This document shows, piece after piece, positions 1 to 52,149 of a stretch of 64,000 nt of DNA. The notes beneath the pieces are model-generated. The model was not told the DNA's origin. It saw nothing but the letters and a program-made list of their open reading frames with translations, and did no database searches. The DNA comes from Seriola aureovittata (taxonomy: Eukaryota > Chordata > Actinopteri > Carangiformes > Carangidae), in NCBI RefSeq assembly GCF_021018895.1, contig NC_079377.1, positions 18,315,501-18,379,500 on the forward strand, written 5' to 3'. Numbering within the stretch: the first letter of the stretch is position 1; every line of letters begins with the position of its first letter. A program made the translations under genes and the position numbers.

Positions 1-186
1 GACTTAAAAGATAGAGACAAAAACAAGATTTTTAGTGTTAATTTCACCAAAATGAATTTCATGAAGTCTGAGATAGTATATTGTCAAAAAAAGGCAAATT
101 CTAAATATTGATATGTTGCACAGCCTTAGTGGGAATATGTCGGTATCTGTTGTGTTTCATATTCCCAGCACTCATACAATCATCTA

Positions 187-19423
<19,237 letters not shown>

Positions 19424-19611
19424 CTACAATGAAATGATCTCCTCTAATGCATGCTACAGTCGCTACGCCTCCATGTTGGGGTGATAGCTACAGCACGTCT
19501 CCAGAGCCATTCTCTTTCATGCCTCATCCGTCTTCCTCGATGTTGTCCTCTCGGCTGCCTTTTCCCATCCCAATGTCGATTCGTCCATTGCTGCTGCCGC
19601 GGTCCTCATCT

Positions 19612-19742
19612 TGTCCTGTTCGTCTCTCTCCTTCTCCCTCTCCTCTCGGGCTGCCTGCACAGATGCGCAGCTCTGACCGCCTCCCCTCCTCTCCCACTCC
19701 CCCTCCCTCTCCCTCCTTCCCTCCCTCTCCATCCTTTCCTAT
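19612..19742. repeat. polypyrimidine tract upstream of pcnx2
   Basis: Over 100 bases of almost pure C/T on the plus strand, with a few interruptions. On the pcnx2 strand it is a GA-rich block 270-400 bp before the start codon. Confidence 0.8.
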
Positions 19743-19966
19743 TATGTGATCTGCGCACAAACGGTTTGCAGGAAAAATCTGATAAACAATCAATCTAGTG
19801 TTCATGTACGTATCTCACTATGTGAAGACCTGCGTATGTATATGTTTATACAGTATACTGTATGCTTAGAGGTAATGTATGTGTGAATATCCAGGCTGTA
19901 GACTACTCATTTTCCATGTGTAGATATATAATATATTCTAAATAGGCCAGTTAACAGACATTAATT

Positions 19967-20001
19967 ATATCATATCATATCATATCATATCATATCATAT
20001 C
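19967..20001. repeat. (CATAT)n microsatellite
   Basis: About six or seven tandem CATAT pentamers followed by an irregular AT-rich palindromic tail. Confidence 0.9.
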
Positions 20002-20519
20002 GTATTATATAATATAATATTATATTATATTAGTACAAAAAAACGGTTATAATGTTTGTAAAGCAGATTGTGTTGAAACTGTTTTAGAGAGGTGTTGATT
20101 CAACATTATGATCACTTTAGCCCCCTCCTCCTCCAAAAAATAAATAAATAAATAGATGGATAGATAGATAATAATACCTCTCTAAAGCGAATAACTTATC
20201 ATCGTAACCTACACGAAGGAGGGTTGATTGCATGACTTGTATTTGACTGCATTAGTTTTTGCTAGGTCTTCCTAATAAACTAAGTGAGTGTATAGCCTTA
20301 TTGTCTTTGTGTAGTTGTCTGTGTTTCGTCTCTCATATATTGCATTGTCCGTGCAATCACAACACACTTGCGCACGTGGCAGATAAAGCTGATTCCCATT
20401 CTAATAATAACCTACCAGTAGCTGTAGTAGGAGTATTTATATTTGTAGTGTATGAAACTACTTTACCTACAGTAATTTTTTCCCTCACACCTCCACATGG
20501 CTGGAGGGGACTAAGAAAG

Positions 20520-20608
20520 TGTGTGTGTGTGTGTGTGTGTGTGTGATGTTTGTGTGTGTGTGTGTGTGTGTTGTGTGTGTGTGTGTGGTGTGTGTGTGTG
20601 TGTGTGTG
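20520..20608. repeat. (GT)n microsatellite, interrupted
   Basis: A GT run with several small interruptions between the two divergent genes. Confidence 0.93.
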
Positions 20609-20727
20609 AGTGATTATATGGTTCACTATTCCCATAATTTCCCTAAAGGCGCGCTCTCCTCACACATTCCTACAGTGGCTCCTCCCCAGCCCGTCCCCCC
20701 ACCCCACACTTACTCGCTGACACTATG

Positions 20728-20756
20728 GTCACGTGTCACAAAACATACCAATCAGA
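20728..20756 (+). promoter_or_regulatory. E-box and CCAAT box, candidate map3k21 promoter elements
   Basis: CACGTG at 20730-20735, within GGTCACGTGTCAC, is followed 12 bp later by CCAATCAG at 20748-20755. Both are classic proximal-promoter motifs in a CpG-bearing stretch about 1 kb before the map3k21 start codon. The function is inferred. Confidence 0.4.
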
Positions 20757-21651
20757 GGGCACCACAGCCAGCACCGAGAGCAGCGGCAGCGTTCCGTGGA
20801 TCAGCCACTGCTGGGTCCGACTCCGCTTGGCGACAACGGCGATTGGGGGGGTTGTTTTGATTAAGGTTTACGGACTTTTTTTCTTCATGTTTTTTATTCC
20901 CATATTGTTTCGTTGAAATTCTGGATGTTTGATGCGCTTTCTAAGCGTTCAACCCTCGGCTGTTCTTCACGTCACCAACGGAGAAATAAACTTGGGAATA
21001 ACCGATCTTAAAGCTGAGAGGAGCAACTTTTCCAACTGCCGTAGTAGTCAACTGGCTGACCTATGCTAAGCTAACCCACTAGCCAAAAGTCTGGAATTTG
21101 CTGTTAAAGTAAAAAACTATCAAACGAACTTTACATTTCTGGACTCGGTGACTAGATGAGATTGTCTGGTAACTTTGACAGTGAAACCTGCCCCTCGGAG
21201 GCTCACTTTATTTGGGTTGGAGTGGCCGGTGCAGGTGCACCTCTTGCGGCACCTGCGAAAACAGTAACTTAGCTCCATCGGTAGAGAGCTAACTTTAGCT
21301 TGTTCGTGTTAGCATGAAATAGAAACAGAGACCATGTTGTGGGATACAATTTTCTCTTGTAGATGAGATTGTTTGAGATTTGACACTTAAGTTGTTCAAT
21401 TCCAAAGTTATATTGCTATATTCCGTCAGCCCATAAAGTGGTGACACTGGCTAAAAAGTATTTCGGCTAACCTTAGCCAGCAACCTCGCTAGCTAGTTGT
21501 TGACCCTCATACACTTTTACCGGAGTGGCGACGTGGATACGGGGTTGTAGACACTCTCTCCCACAGGACTTTGGACACGGTTTGACCCTGCCGTGGGCTG
21601 CGCTGGGACTTCCCCTCTGTTCTCATCAGCTAGCCTCGTAGATGTGACACC

Positions 21652-21687
21652 ATGCGGATTTCAGAAAGTTATCTCTTAACGTTTTAA
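21652..21687 (+). other. upstream ORF in the map3k21 leader (11 codons)
   Basis: An ATG with A at -3 opens an 11-codon frame ending in TAA, 58 bp before the main start. It matters only if the transcript starts upstream of it. Confidence 0.5.
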
Positions 21688-21706
21688 AGTTTTCATTTTG
21701 TTCTAA

Positions 21707-44365
<22,659 letters not shown>

Positions 44366-44450
44366 GCGCCTTGAGAAGTGGTCTGCTGTGGTCATAGTTC
44401 ATGCCATACAATCTAGAGCTTTCCTGAAAATACAGACAGAATTTGTTTGG

Positions 44451-44715
44451 CCTAGAACTCCTGGAGGGTTTAGAACCAGGCTGCCTTTTTAAAAAAGTTC
44501 TATAACATAGAACCCAGCTTTGTCTTAGTTCTAGAACATAGTGATGTCAGTGTTCTAGAGCATAACCAAGTCTGAGACTTCTATAGGACATCTGTGTCAC
44601 AGGAGTTCTAGAATGAGCACCCTTATCTCAGTTTGAGAGCAGCCTTACACACTGCTGTGTCTCATTATGGAACACACATACACCTAGTTCTGAAACGTGA
44701 GCAGAACGTTCCAGA
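44451..44715. repeat. cluster of GTTCTAGAAC-like palindromes
   Basis: GTTCTATAACATAGAAC (44497-44513), GTTCTAGAAC (44528-44537), GTTCTAGAG (44552-44560), GTTCTAGAAT (44605-44614), GTTCTGAAAC (44687-44696) and related half-sites recur about every 25-80 bp. Confidence 0.75.
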
Positions 44716-44774
44716 GCTGGATCAGCAGCTCTTCCTCTGATCCCTCGGTGCTCCACTGCCACCTTTGTCCGCTC

Positions 44775-44783
44775 ATCTCTCTC

Positions 44784-44833
<50 letters not shown>

Positions 44834-44850
44834 CCTCCCCCCCTCTCTCT
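44775..44850. repeat. (CT)n polypyrimidine microsatellite
   Basis: A CT dinucleotide run ending in C-rich blocks, in the map3k21 3' UTR. Confidence 0.93.
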
Positions 44851-47314
44851 CACTTTGTCACCCTCTTCCTTTCTCCTTCTGTCGGTGCAGCTAAACGTTG
44901 ACCGCTGCTGCAGCTTTCGCAACACAATACCCTCACCTTTTTATTTATATATATATTTTTATAGGTAATTTAATATGAAAAGACTTGACCTTACCTTAGC
45001 AACCAACAGGAGATACATTCCATGTCAGTTTCAAAGTTGTGTGATCACGCTTTTAGATTTTTTTTTTGACTTGAGAATCATGCATGCATGTACCCTTAAA
45101 ATGTTGAACAAAAAAAATCATTATGCCTTGTTTGTAAATATTTCTTTTTATCAGCCTAATTCTGGCAGTTGTTTTGTATTGCATCTATGCTGTTTAATGA
45201 CTGTTTTAAAAGTCAGAGATGCTGCAGTACAGTTTGTACGAGGGACAGGTTACATACTGGATCGTAGCAGGGATGCAAGTATGTTTCCTCCTAGAATGCC
45301 CTGAAGATTTTAGACGTGCAGGTAGAAAAACACTTGAGGTCCCACAAAGCAGACTTGGAATCTTTTCACTTAAAAGATGGATTTAAATTTTAAATGACTG
45401 TTTTGGTCATGTGTTGCTAATATGGATTTTTCTCAGAGTATTTATAGAAAGGTTTCTGTGGTTAATATTTCATGTACTCGGCACGCTGCAGCTGAGGGGG
45501 ACGGGGCGCTTAAGCCATGAATTTTCATGTCAGGAAAACGTGCCCCAAATTACTGAATTTATACTCTAATCCCCCTGTTGACATCTGATTGGCTGCACCT
45601 GTAATGACACAGCTTGATATCAGATTTAAGTTATGAATTAATTACTGCACAGCCCGGGAGTGACCACACAGGAGAAGTTTTATTCTAAGACACTGTTTAA
45701 AACATTAAGTGCACAAAATACCTGTGCTGTAAAGCAGTATGACCCTGTGTCTTCAAGTACTTCACATTAAGTCAGATTCATCTCTTCAGTTTTATTGTCC
45801 TGTGTGCACACAGTTTTTTAATTTATGCAAACAAGTTATTTATTCTTCTTTTTTTTTTTCAAGCTCAACTTCATCTATGTCTTTATCCCCATTACCATTA
45901 TTCCTTTAACACACCTAATTACTCTGTTAACGTTTAATTGGTTTGACATTTAGCTGAGTCATCTTTTTTGGTTTTGTTTTATTTCTTTTTGCACACTTTT
46001 GATGTAACACTAAGCAGATGGTTTCCCCATGTAGCCAAATTTCTTATCTCATCATTCTCATGAAAGTCTGGAGACATTTGAGTTCAGAATTTGGCTAAAG
46101 AGAGTGAAGTCACAGTTTGCATTTCATTATCATACTGTAAACTCAGAGCCAGATTATTTGGCTTCCTCAGGATTAACAAAGGCTCATTATCCTGATATGT
46201 TTTTTCCGGACCTATAAGAATTTGATGGTATGAAGGTCTGACTATGAAGGATATATACTGTACCTAGTTCCACGGTCACTCCCGGGCGCTCTCTCTCCAA
46301 AAATATGAACAAATTAACTTAACACCCATTCTTGAAAGTTAACTGGTGATTATATTCCCTCTGTTTTTTTAATCGCTGTCTTACTTCAGTCTGTTTTTTA
46401 GAGATCAGTGGAAAATGTGTCCGACTTTTGAAGGACAAACCAAGGGCTCATTTACAGTAAGATATGAATTCCCAAATGGTGTAAATATAATTGTGATTCC
46501 TGATGTGTGTATCACTGTGGCATCTTATGATGATGTAGAATATGAAGTATCCCATGTTCTGTACTTTGTGACCACTGACTTTCAAACCAGGTCCAACACT
46601 GTAAAGGCCTTGCTAATCATCGAGTTGTTAAAGGTGCAGTTTACAAGTCAAAATATCACTGGATTTACCCATTATTTTAAGAATTGAGGGTATCTGTAAA
46701 TACCACAATGCACTGGTGCTGTACATTCCCCTTTTAAAATATTGTATTTCAGTTTGAAGCTGAAGTTTGCAGTTTGTCGTCCAGTCTCAAAACTTTGTTG
46801 GCCAGTGGTAAACAAAGGGTTTTGTCTGTTACGGTTAAAGATGACTCGACATACCCAAACAAACATTCCACTGCTTTTTGACAAACTGCAGCAATAATAT
46901 CTGTGAAAGCAGTCATCAATATGGTGCATTCAGGCTTCTGGCTATGGGACCAAATTCAACTCTACCAGCACTAAGGCCTCTTTGTCTTCAGGACCAAAAC
47001 CACTAAATGAATGAACTAGCTGCTAGTGAGGAGTCCTCGCAAAGAAAAGTACTCCGTATAAAAACTTCACAAACGACCTCAGAGGCGCAGTGCAGAGCTG
47101 TTGCTGAAAGACCCATCACCTTCCGATCAAATAACAAGACTTCCTGTTTAACGCAACACTTCCTCTAAACCACTGAGCACTTCTGTCACACACTGACTGT
47201 GTCACAGATTGAGCTTTCAGCACATCCGTTTCAGTGAACCATTTTTTGTTATCATTACAGTATTGGCTATTTCATGCCTGATTGATCAAGAGTATCAAGT
47301 TTGTCAACATTTTG

Positions 47315-47320
47315 AATAAA
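47315..47320 (+). promoter_or_regulatory. candidate map3k21 polyadenylation signal
   Basis: AATAAA followed within about 30-50 bases by a GT-rich stretch (GTTGCCTTTGTGTTTTTC). Confidence 0.5.
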
Positions 47321-48844
47321 GTCCAAATCGAGACTAATGTTGCCTTTGTGTTTTTCTTTTCAGGCTAAATTTAATACAGTAATTTGATGCGGTTTTCTCA
47401 GATTTAATGCTGGAGGAGCTAAGAAGTAACCTGCTTAAGTAAAAGTGGCAACACTACAAACTAAAACTGCAAGTTACTGCTTTTAAATTCCTATATAAGT
47501 GAAAGTACACAAAGTGTTCAGAGCTACATGTTACAGCATCTTATTACATGATAAGGTGATTAACACTGGTGCATCAATGCACATGTAAAATTGTACTGCA
47601 CCCTGTGGTGCTTTCCAGTGGCATTGCTTTATGATGACGAGTGTTCCCGTTATTTCCACCCTATTCTCATCAGTGAGGATTGGTTAAACACACCTCTTTG
47701 TATAATGGAATACCATTCAACAGCAGCACAACATACATTCTCCAAAATGACAAAACAGTTGATAAGGTTCATGAAAGTAGGAATTATTGCAGGACTGTGT
47801 TTATTATATTATATTATATTATATACTGTATATACTGAGTTTTCAGGAGGAACCAATGGGCTTGGGGGCTGACAAACGGGGGAGTAAGAAAGTGCTGATA
47901 CAGTGTATAAACATATTCTTAACTTTCATCCTTTTCATGTTTTTGTTGACAATAAGAAAATTCCAGCCCCATGAGAAAGAATTAACCAACAGTGTGAACA
48001 GTGACTGTAGCTTTTATTTTGTAGTGTGATGCATGCAACAAGCGCAGTGAGTAGTGTCAGCTCCTGTGATATCTAAGCACAGTTTTTGAAAGAAAGCTCC
48101 CAGCTAAAAGCTTAAGTTCACATTCACTGATCCTTGGGAGTCGATTGGATACAAACCAGCTTTAGCACAATAAGTGGTGATTACTGTTAGGGAGAAAACG
48201 TTATCATCGATGGGTGAGGTTTTCAGAGAAGGAAAGACCACTGGAGCCCTAGATGTCTTATGCTGAAGATGTTTATTGAGCTTGGCCAAGGAGAACGGAG
48301 GAATCATCTGCAAGCAAATGTGCATGATGTCACATTCTGAAGAGTCCTTGATAGTTGATCTGAATGCATAAATCAAGTTCACTTGTTTATGGTTAACGAA
48401 CCAATAGAATGTTCACACATCCCTCTCTTCCCACTTCTGTTAGATATTATACCAAATATGAAGAGTAGATTATCTATGGCATTCTTTAGAGCTACTTAAA
48501 GGAAAGACACAGAGACTCTCGTCAGAATTGTATAATGTTTCCTCCATTCATGGGAAACAAATAGAAATGTAAAGACCAAATAAAATACCATTGAAGAAAG
48601 CTGAACTGGTGGATATTTAACTCAAGGTCCCCTCACTAGTGAGGAAAAAAGCTGGTAAGAAGACCTTGAGTGAAAAAAAAAAAAAAAAAAAGAAGCTTCT
48701 CCTGAGTGAACAGTGGAGTTACAGTGTCCTGAATGCTGAAATGATACAAGTCAAATGTTTGGTTCAAAGTGAAAGTTTAACCAATACACTTCAAACAACG
48801 CATCTGATCCTTAATGCTATGAATAATAAAGTGCATCACTCTTT
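47321..48844. other. intergenic between convergent genes
   Basis: AT-rich, with a short (TATAT)n block at about 47805-47830. No gene or RNA was recognised. Confidence 0.55.
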
Positions 48845-48850
48845 TTTATT
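48845..48850 (-). promoter_or_regulatory. candidate il22ra2 polyadenylation signal
   Basis: AATAAA on the minus strand, 636 bases after the il22ra2 stop codon. Confidence 0.4.
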
Positions 48851-49485
48851 GGCACAGATATTTGTGGCTGCAGCCGTCGAGGTAGCGATGGGTAAGTGAA
48901 ACTGATGGATGACAGGTCCACTCCTTCAGAGTATCATGTTTGTCTGCAGTAAAGAGGAGAGGGAGAGAAGAACGGACAAGATTAATGAACTGCACAAAAG
49001 GAATAACTGTTGCGTTGTTGCTTCTCTACACATCGTGTATGTGCAGATCTAAAAATAGTGAAGAGGGTGGGGTGAGCAGAGGTAATTATAGTCATTGTGG
49101 ACAAACTCTCCTGCTAAGATTTCTCCTTCAGGAGTTTCATTTTCCCTCCCTCTTTCTGTCTGACTGCATCAGGTGATTGTTGTGCGACAGCTGATACGTG
49201 ACTTCTCATTTGGTAACCTTTTGTCAGAGCCGAGAGGTTACCTTTCACTGACTGACGATACTGTCCAGCACAGACACTGTCACACAAACCAGCCCCCTTG
49301 TAACTTTTTCTCACGGATTTCTTTTTACTGCAGCAGGGTTCTTTGTTTTATAGAGTTTGGTATAAACAAAATTATCAGACATTCCTAGAAAGAATCACAG
49401 AGGAGACACAGCTTCAAGAGACATATTTCAGTATTCATGGTGTAGATGTGAGCGTGCGTGCGTGTGTGTTCACACCTGCATGTGA

Positions 49486-49635
49486 TCAGAGCATAGTGAC
49501 ACATTTCAGAGAGCTACGAACGCTGCTCTTGGCCTGGGAGGTGATCACAGTCTGGGCCTGGAGGCAGTACTTTGCCTTGTGGCCCAGCTCCTTCAGAGTC
49601 AGCTTGTTAGAGCAGCAGTCCATCTTAAACACTTC
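49486..49635 (-). CDS. il22ra2: il22ra2 exon 5 (D2, second half, stop)
   Basis: Residues 171-219, reading LTLKELGHKAKYCLQAQTVI and then SSLKCVTML with TGA. No transmembrane segment follows. Confidence 0.92.
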   Translation of the reverse strand, partial: EVFKMDCCSNKLTLKELGHKAKYCLQAQTVITSQAKSSVRSSLKCVTML

Positions 49636-52149
49636 CTGCAGAGGAGACAGTGAGTTACACCCTCAGAAAATGTTCTGTTGCACATTTGAACATGTGAAAT
49701 CGTCTTTACATAACATATTGTGGCAAATTGAGCCTTATAGGAGAAATGAAAGAATTGTGTGTTGTTGTTTTTGTTCTTCTTCTGTTCTTCCTCTTCCGTC
49801 CCTCCCCGTCTTCTTCTTCTTCTTCTTCCTCTTCTGTTTCGTAATAGTAATAGTTGTAGTTCAAATGTAGTTTCTAGTCTGCACATTGTGTGTGTTACAT
49901 TTTATTTGTTCCAGGCTCCAGGGGGAAAAAAAATCTATGTATGTAATAGAGATGATGATTCTTCAAATGGTAAAAACCACCACAAATTAATCATTAGTAA
50001 TTTTAATTTTATGATTGTTTAATGGTTTAAACATAAATCATAAATCATATTATTATTTGTAAAAACACCACTTATTCTCTCCACTTCTTGTTCTCATATT
50101 TAATAACCTAAATCACTCATGTGGGGCTTTTTTTTCCTTTCTGACTTTTTTGACTTTTTTTTTTTTACATCGGGTTAAATTGGTTACATTCTGACATCAT
50201 ATAGCGTAAACGGCTAATCAATTAATCAAAAACAAAATAGTGTGTGTGTACCTCTTCTCCACTGGTGTGTATGAGGAAGATCTTGTAGTGCAGTTTGCTG
50301 TGCATCTTCCGGACCAGCGGGTGGGGGCCTTTCACACGGACCACAACCTTTTGCTCTGTGACATTCAGTCTCAGTGCAGGTGGGCTGATTTGGGCTGCAG
50401 ATGGAAGGATCTTGTTAGTTTTTTTTATGCTATGATGAAACACAAAATTAAAGAGTGACAAAGTACAACAAAAAAAAAGAGACAGGAAGGAGAGGTCATG
50501 TTTGTTTTTCATTTAAAGGAGGGAATTTGGTGACTTCATTATTTTTTAACAGATTTCTTAAAATCTTTTTTTGTCTTTTCTTTTGTAATCAAGTGCCTGT
50601 ACTGCAAAAAAAAACAAAACAAACTAGCTATTCTTATCTGAAACCTGATATCTTGTGTTTATTGTCCCTAGAACATGCAAACAAGGAGGAGGAGGAAAAG
50701 GGGGAAGGAGGAAGAGGAAGAGGACGTGTGTAAACACTCACTGTCCCAACGTGGGCTGAATCTGGGGGAAAGGGCCCAAGCTGATTTACTGGAGGGAAGA
50801 GAGGAAGCGTGCACTCTGGCGTAGTACCACTCTCTGAGATCAGAGGTCACGTCACTTAGGTCACACTCTTGCTTCTTGATCCCCTGACAGCCGTCCACAT
50901 CCACCCACTGAGGCTCCCCGTAACTGAGGAGACGAGGGACGGACACAAAGACAGAGAGGAGGCGTTTTAAATCAGGACATCATCTTTATGTCACAATTTT
51001 GTTTATGTGTGTGTGTGTAATGCCTCACATCTTCCACTGGACGTAGTACCGCAGTGAGGTATTGTTGGTGGGTGGAGTCCAGTGCAGAATGTTTTTATAG
51101 TCCATGGAGTCAAACCTTACCTGGGCAGGTGGAGTGAGCATCGCCAGCACTGAGGAAGTTATTGATTTTGTACTTTAGTGGTTCATGAGGAGATAAAAGC
51201 ATCAATTAAATTCATAAGAAATGAAAGAAAAGTAATAATAGTGTTCATTATACAGCAGAATAACAACAGCATAGTAATGGTCAATCTCAGCTTCTATATG
51301 GGCTCTGACATTATATTTAAAAATAAATATGAAATAAATATAAAATAAATCTGTTTTACTGTTTTGGCCTCATTAATTCAACTAAAGTTTCTTTGGTGTA
51401 TCATATTTTGCCTCTAGGATCAGTGAAGGTCAACTCAGAACCAGAACTTTTTGTCCTTAGAAAAACTCATGAATGTGCACCACTGCACCTGAAAACACAC
51501 GGCTACTTTTTTCAAACCTGCCATGGAAGTTTGTTCCTTGAAATCTCAGAGCACATACACTCTCATATTACGCTCTTTATTTTGATTCCTGACCACATGT
51601 CATTTTCTTGGCCTTAAGTGAGTAACATTTCTACTCTGTTCTTAGCAAATGTATTAACTGTTTTGTTGGTGACTGCCATTCGTACTTATGTCTTGAAATA
51701 ATTTAAGAGACAAAGAAATGTCAATTTTACACTCGGCAAACAATATTTAGTTTTATTATATATTGATGTTAAGACTGGTTTGTTTTTATTGTATTGTACC
51801 CTGAAATTAAATGTAATATATCATGACACAATGCTTAAGTAAATAACGCAAGCTGTTCAGATAAGGCAGAATCTAGTATTTGTAAGATCTGGTATTAATT
51901 GTTTTGATTTAGCACCCATACATCTCTCAATGTCCTGTCAGCTCAATGTCGATGTTTTAAACTCATCACAGGGATTTTCAAAACATGATCTGAAAATAAA
52001 CTTGAGGATTTAGAGTGATCCGTCAGACAATAATAACACTAATCCATCTGTCTTAAAACATAAATACAAATATATCAAAGCTTACCTTGTGCTGTGACAC
52101 AGATGGCCAGTTTTCCCAGGAGCACGGCTCCAAGCAGCAGAGGGGTCAT
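49486..52149 (-). CDS. il22ra2: il22ra2 (IL-22 binding protein), complete, 5 coding exons
   Basis: A secreted class II cytokine receptor. In mammals this protein binds IL-22 and blocks its signalling as a decoy. Exons 5'->3': 52149-52086, 51149-51029, 50923-50742, 50394-50252, 49635-49486; total 660 nt, 219 residues. Signal peptide about 1-21 (MTPLLLGAVLLGKLAICVTA). Two fibronectin III-like domains: D1 about 25-121, with Cys74 and Cys82, ending SPRFSPRWD; D2 about 124-216, with Cys194/Cys215. N-glycosylation sequons at Asn50, Asn51 and Asn133. Intron phases 1, 2, 1, 0 match the class II receptor pattern. The stop follows four residues after the last D2 cysteine, as in human IL-22BP, and there is no membrane segment. 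A secreted splice form of another CRFB receptor is less likely but possible. Confidence 0.88.
49636..50251 (-). other. il22ra2 intron 4
   Basis: 616 bp; a (CTT)n-like pyrimidine run at 49808-49833. Nothing else was recognised. Confidence 0.6.
50252..50394 (-). CDS. il22ra2: il22ra2 exon 4 (D2, first half)
   Basis: Residues 123-170, TQISPPALRLNVTEQKVVVR and HYKIFLIHTSGEE. The donor GAG|GTACAC is phase 0. Confidence 0.92.
50742..50923 (-). CDS. il22ra2: il22ra2 exon 3 (D1, second half)
   Basis: Residues 62-123, reading YGEPQWVDVDGCQG, QECDLSDVTSDL, YYARVHASS and SPRFSPRWD. It matches the human IL-22BP pattern of paired Cys and a PRF.P.W end. Confidence 0.93.
51029..51149 (-). CDS. il22ra2: il22ra2 exon 2 (D1, first half)
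   Basis: Residues 22-62. It contains VRFDSMDYKNILHWTPPTNN and TSLRYYVQWK, the usual N-terminal D1 strands of class II receptors. Confidence 0.92.
51150..52085 (-). other. il22ra2 intron 1
   Basis: 936 bp; AT-rich, no recognisable element. Confidence 0.6.
52086..52149 (-). CDS. il22ra2: il22ra2 exon 1 (signal peptide)
   Basis: Residues 1-21 plus one base; a hydrophobic leader. The donor is CAAG|GTAAGC. Confidence 0.88.

Larger units (their letters stand above)
44366..47320 (+). other. map3k21 3' UTR (probable extent)
   Basis: About 2.95 kb from the stop codon to the first clear AATAAA (47315-47320). It holds a cluster of TTCTAGAA-type palindromes (44451-44715) and a (CT)n tract. A 90-codon ORF at 46415-46687 lies within it and has no recognisable domain. 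The extent is inferred. Confidence 0.55.

Noticed and set aside
46415..46687. 90-codon plus-strand ORF after map3k21
   Set aside because: It lies in the probable 3' UTR and has no recognisable domain, splice context or neighbouring exons.
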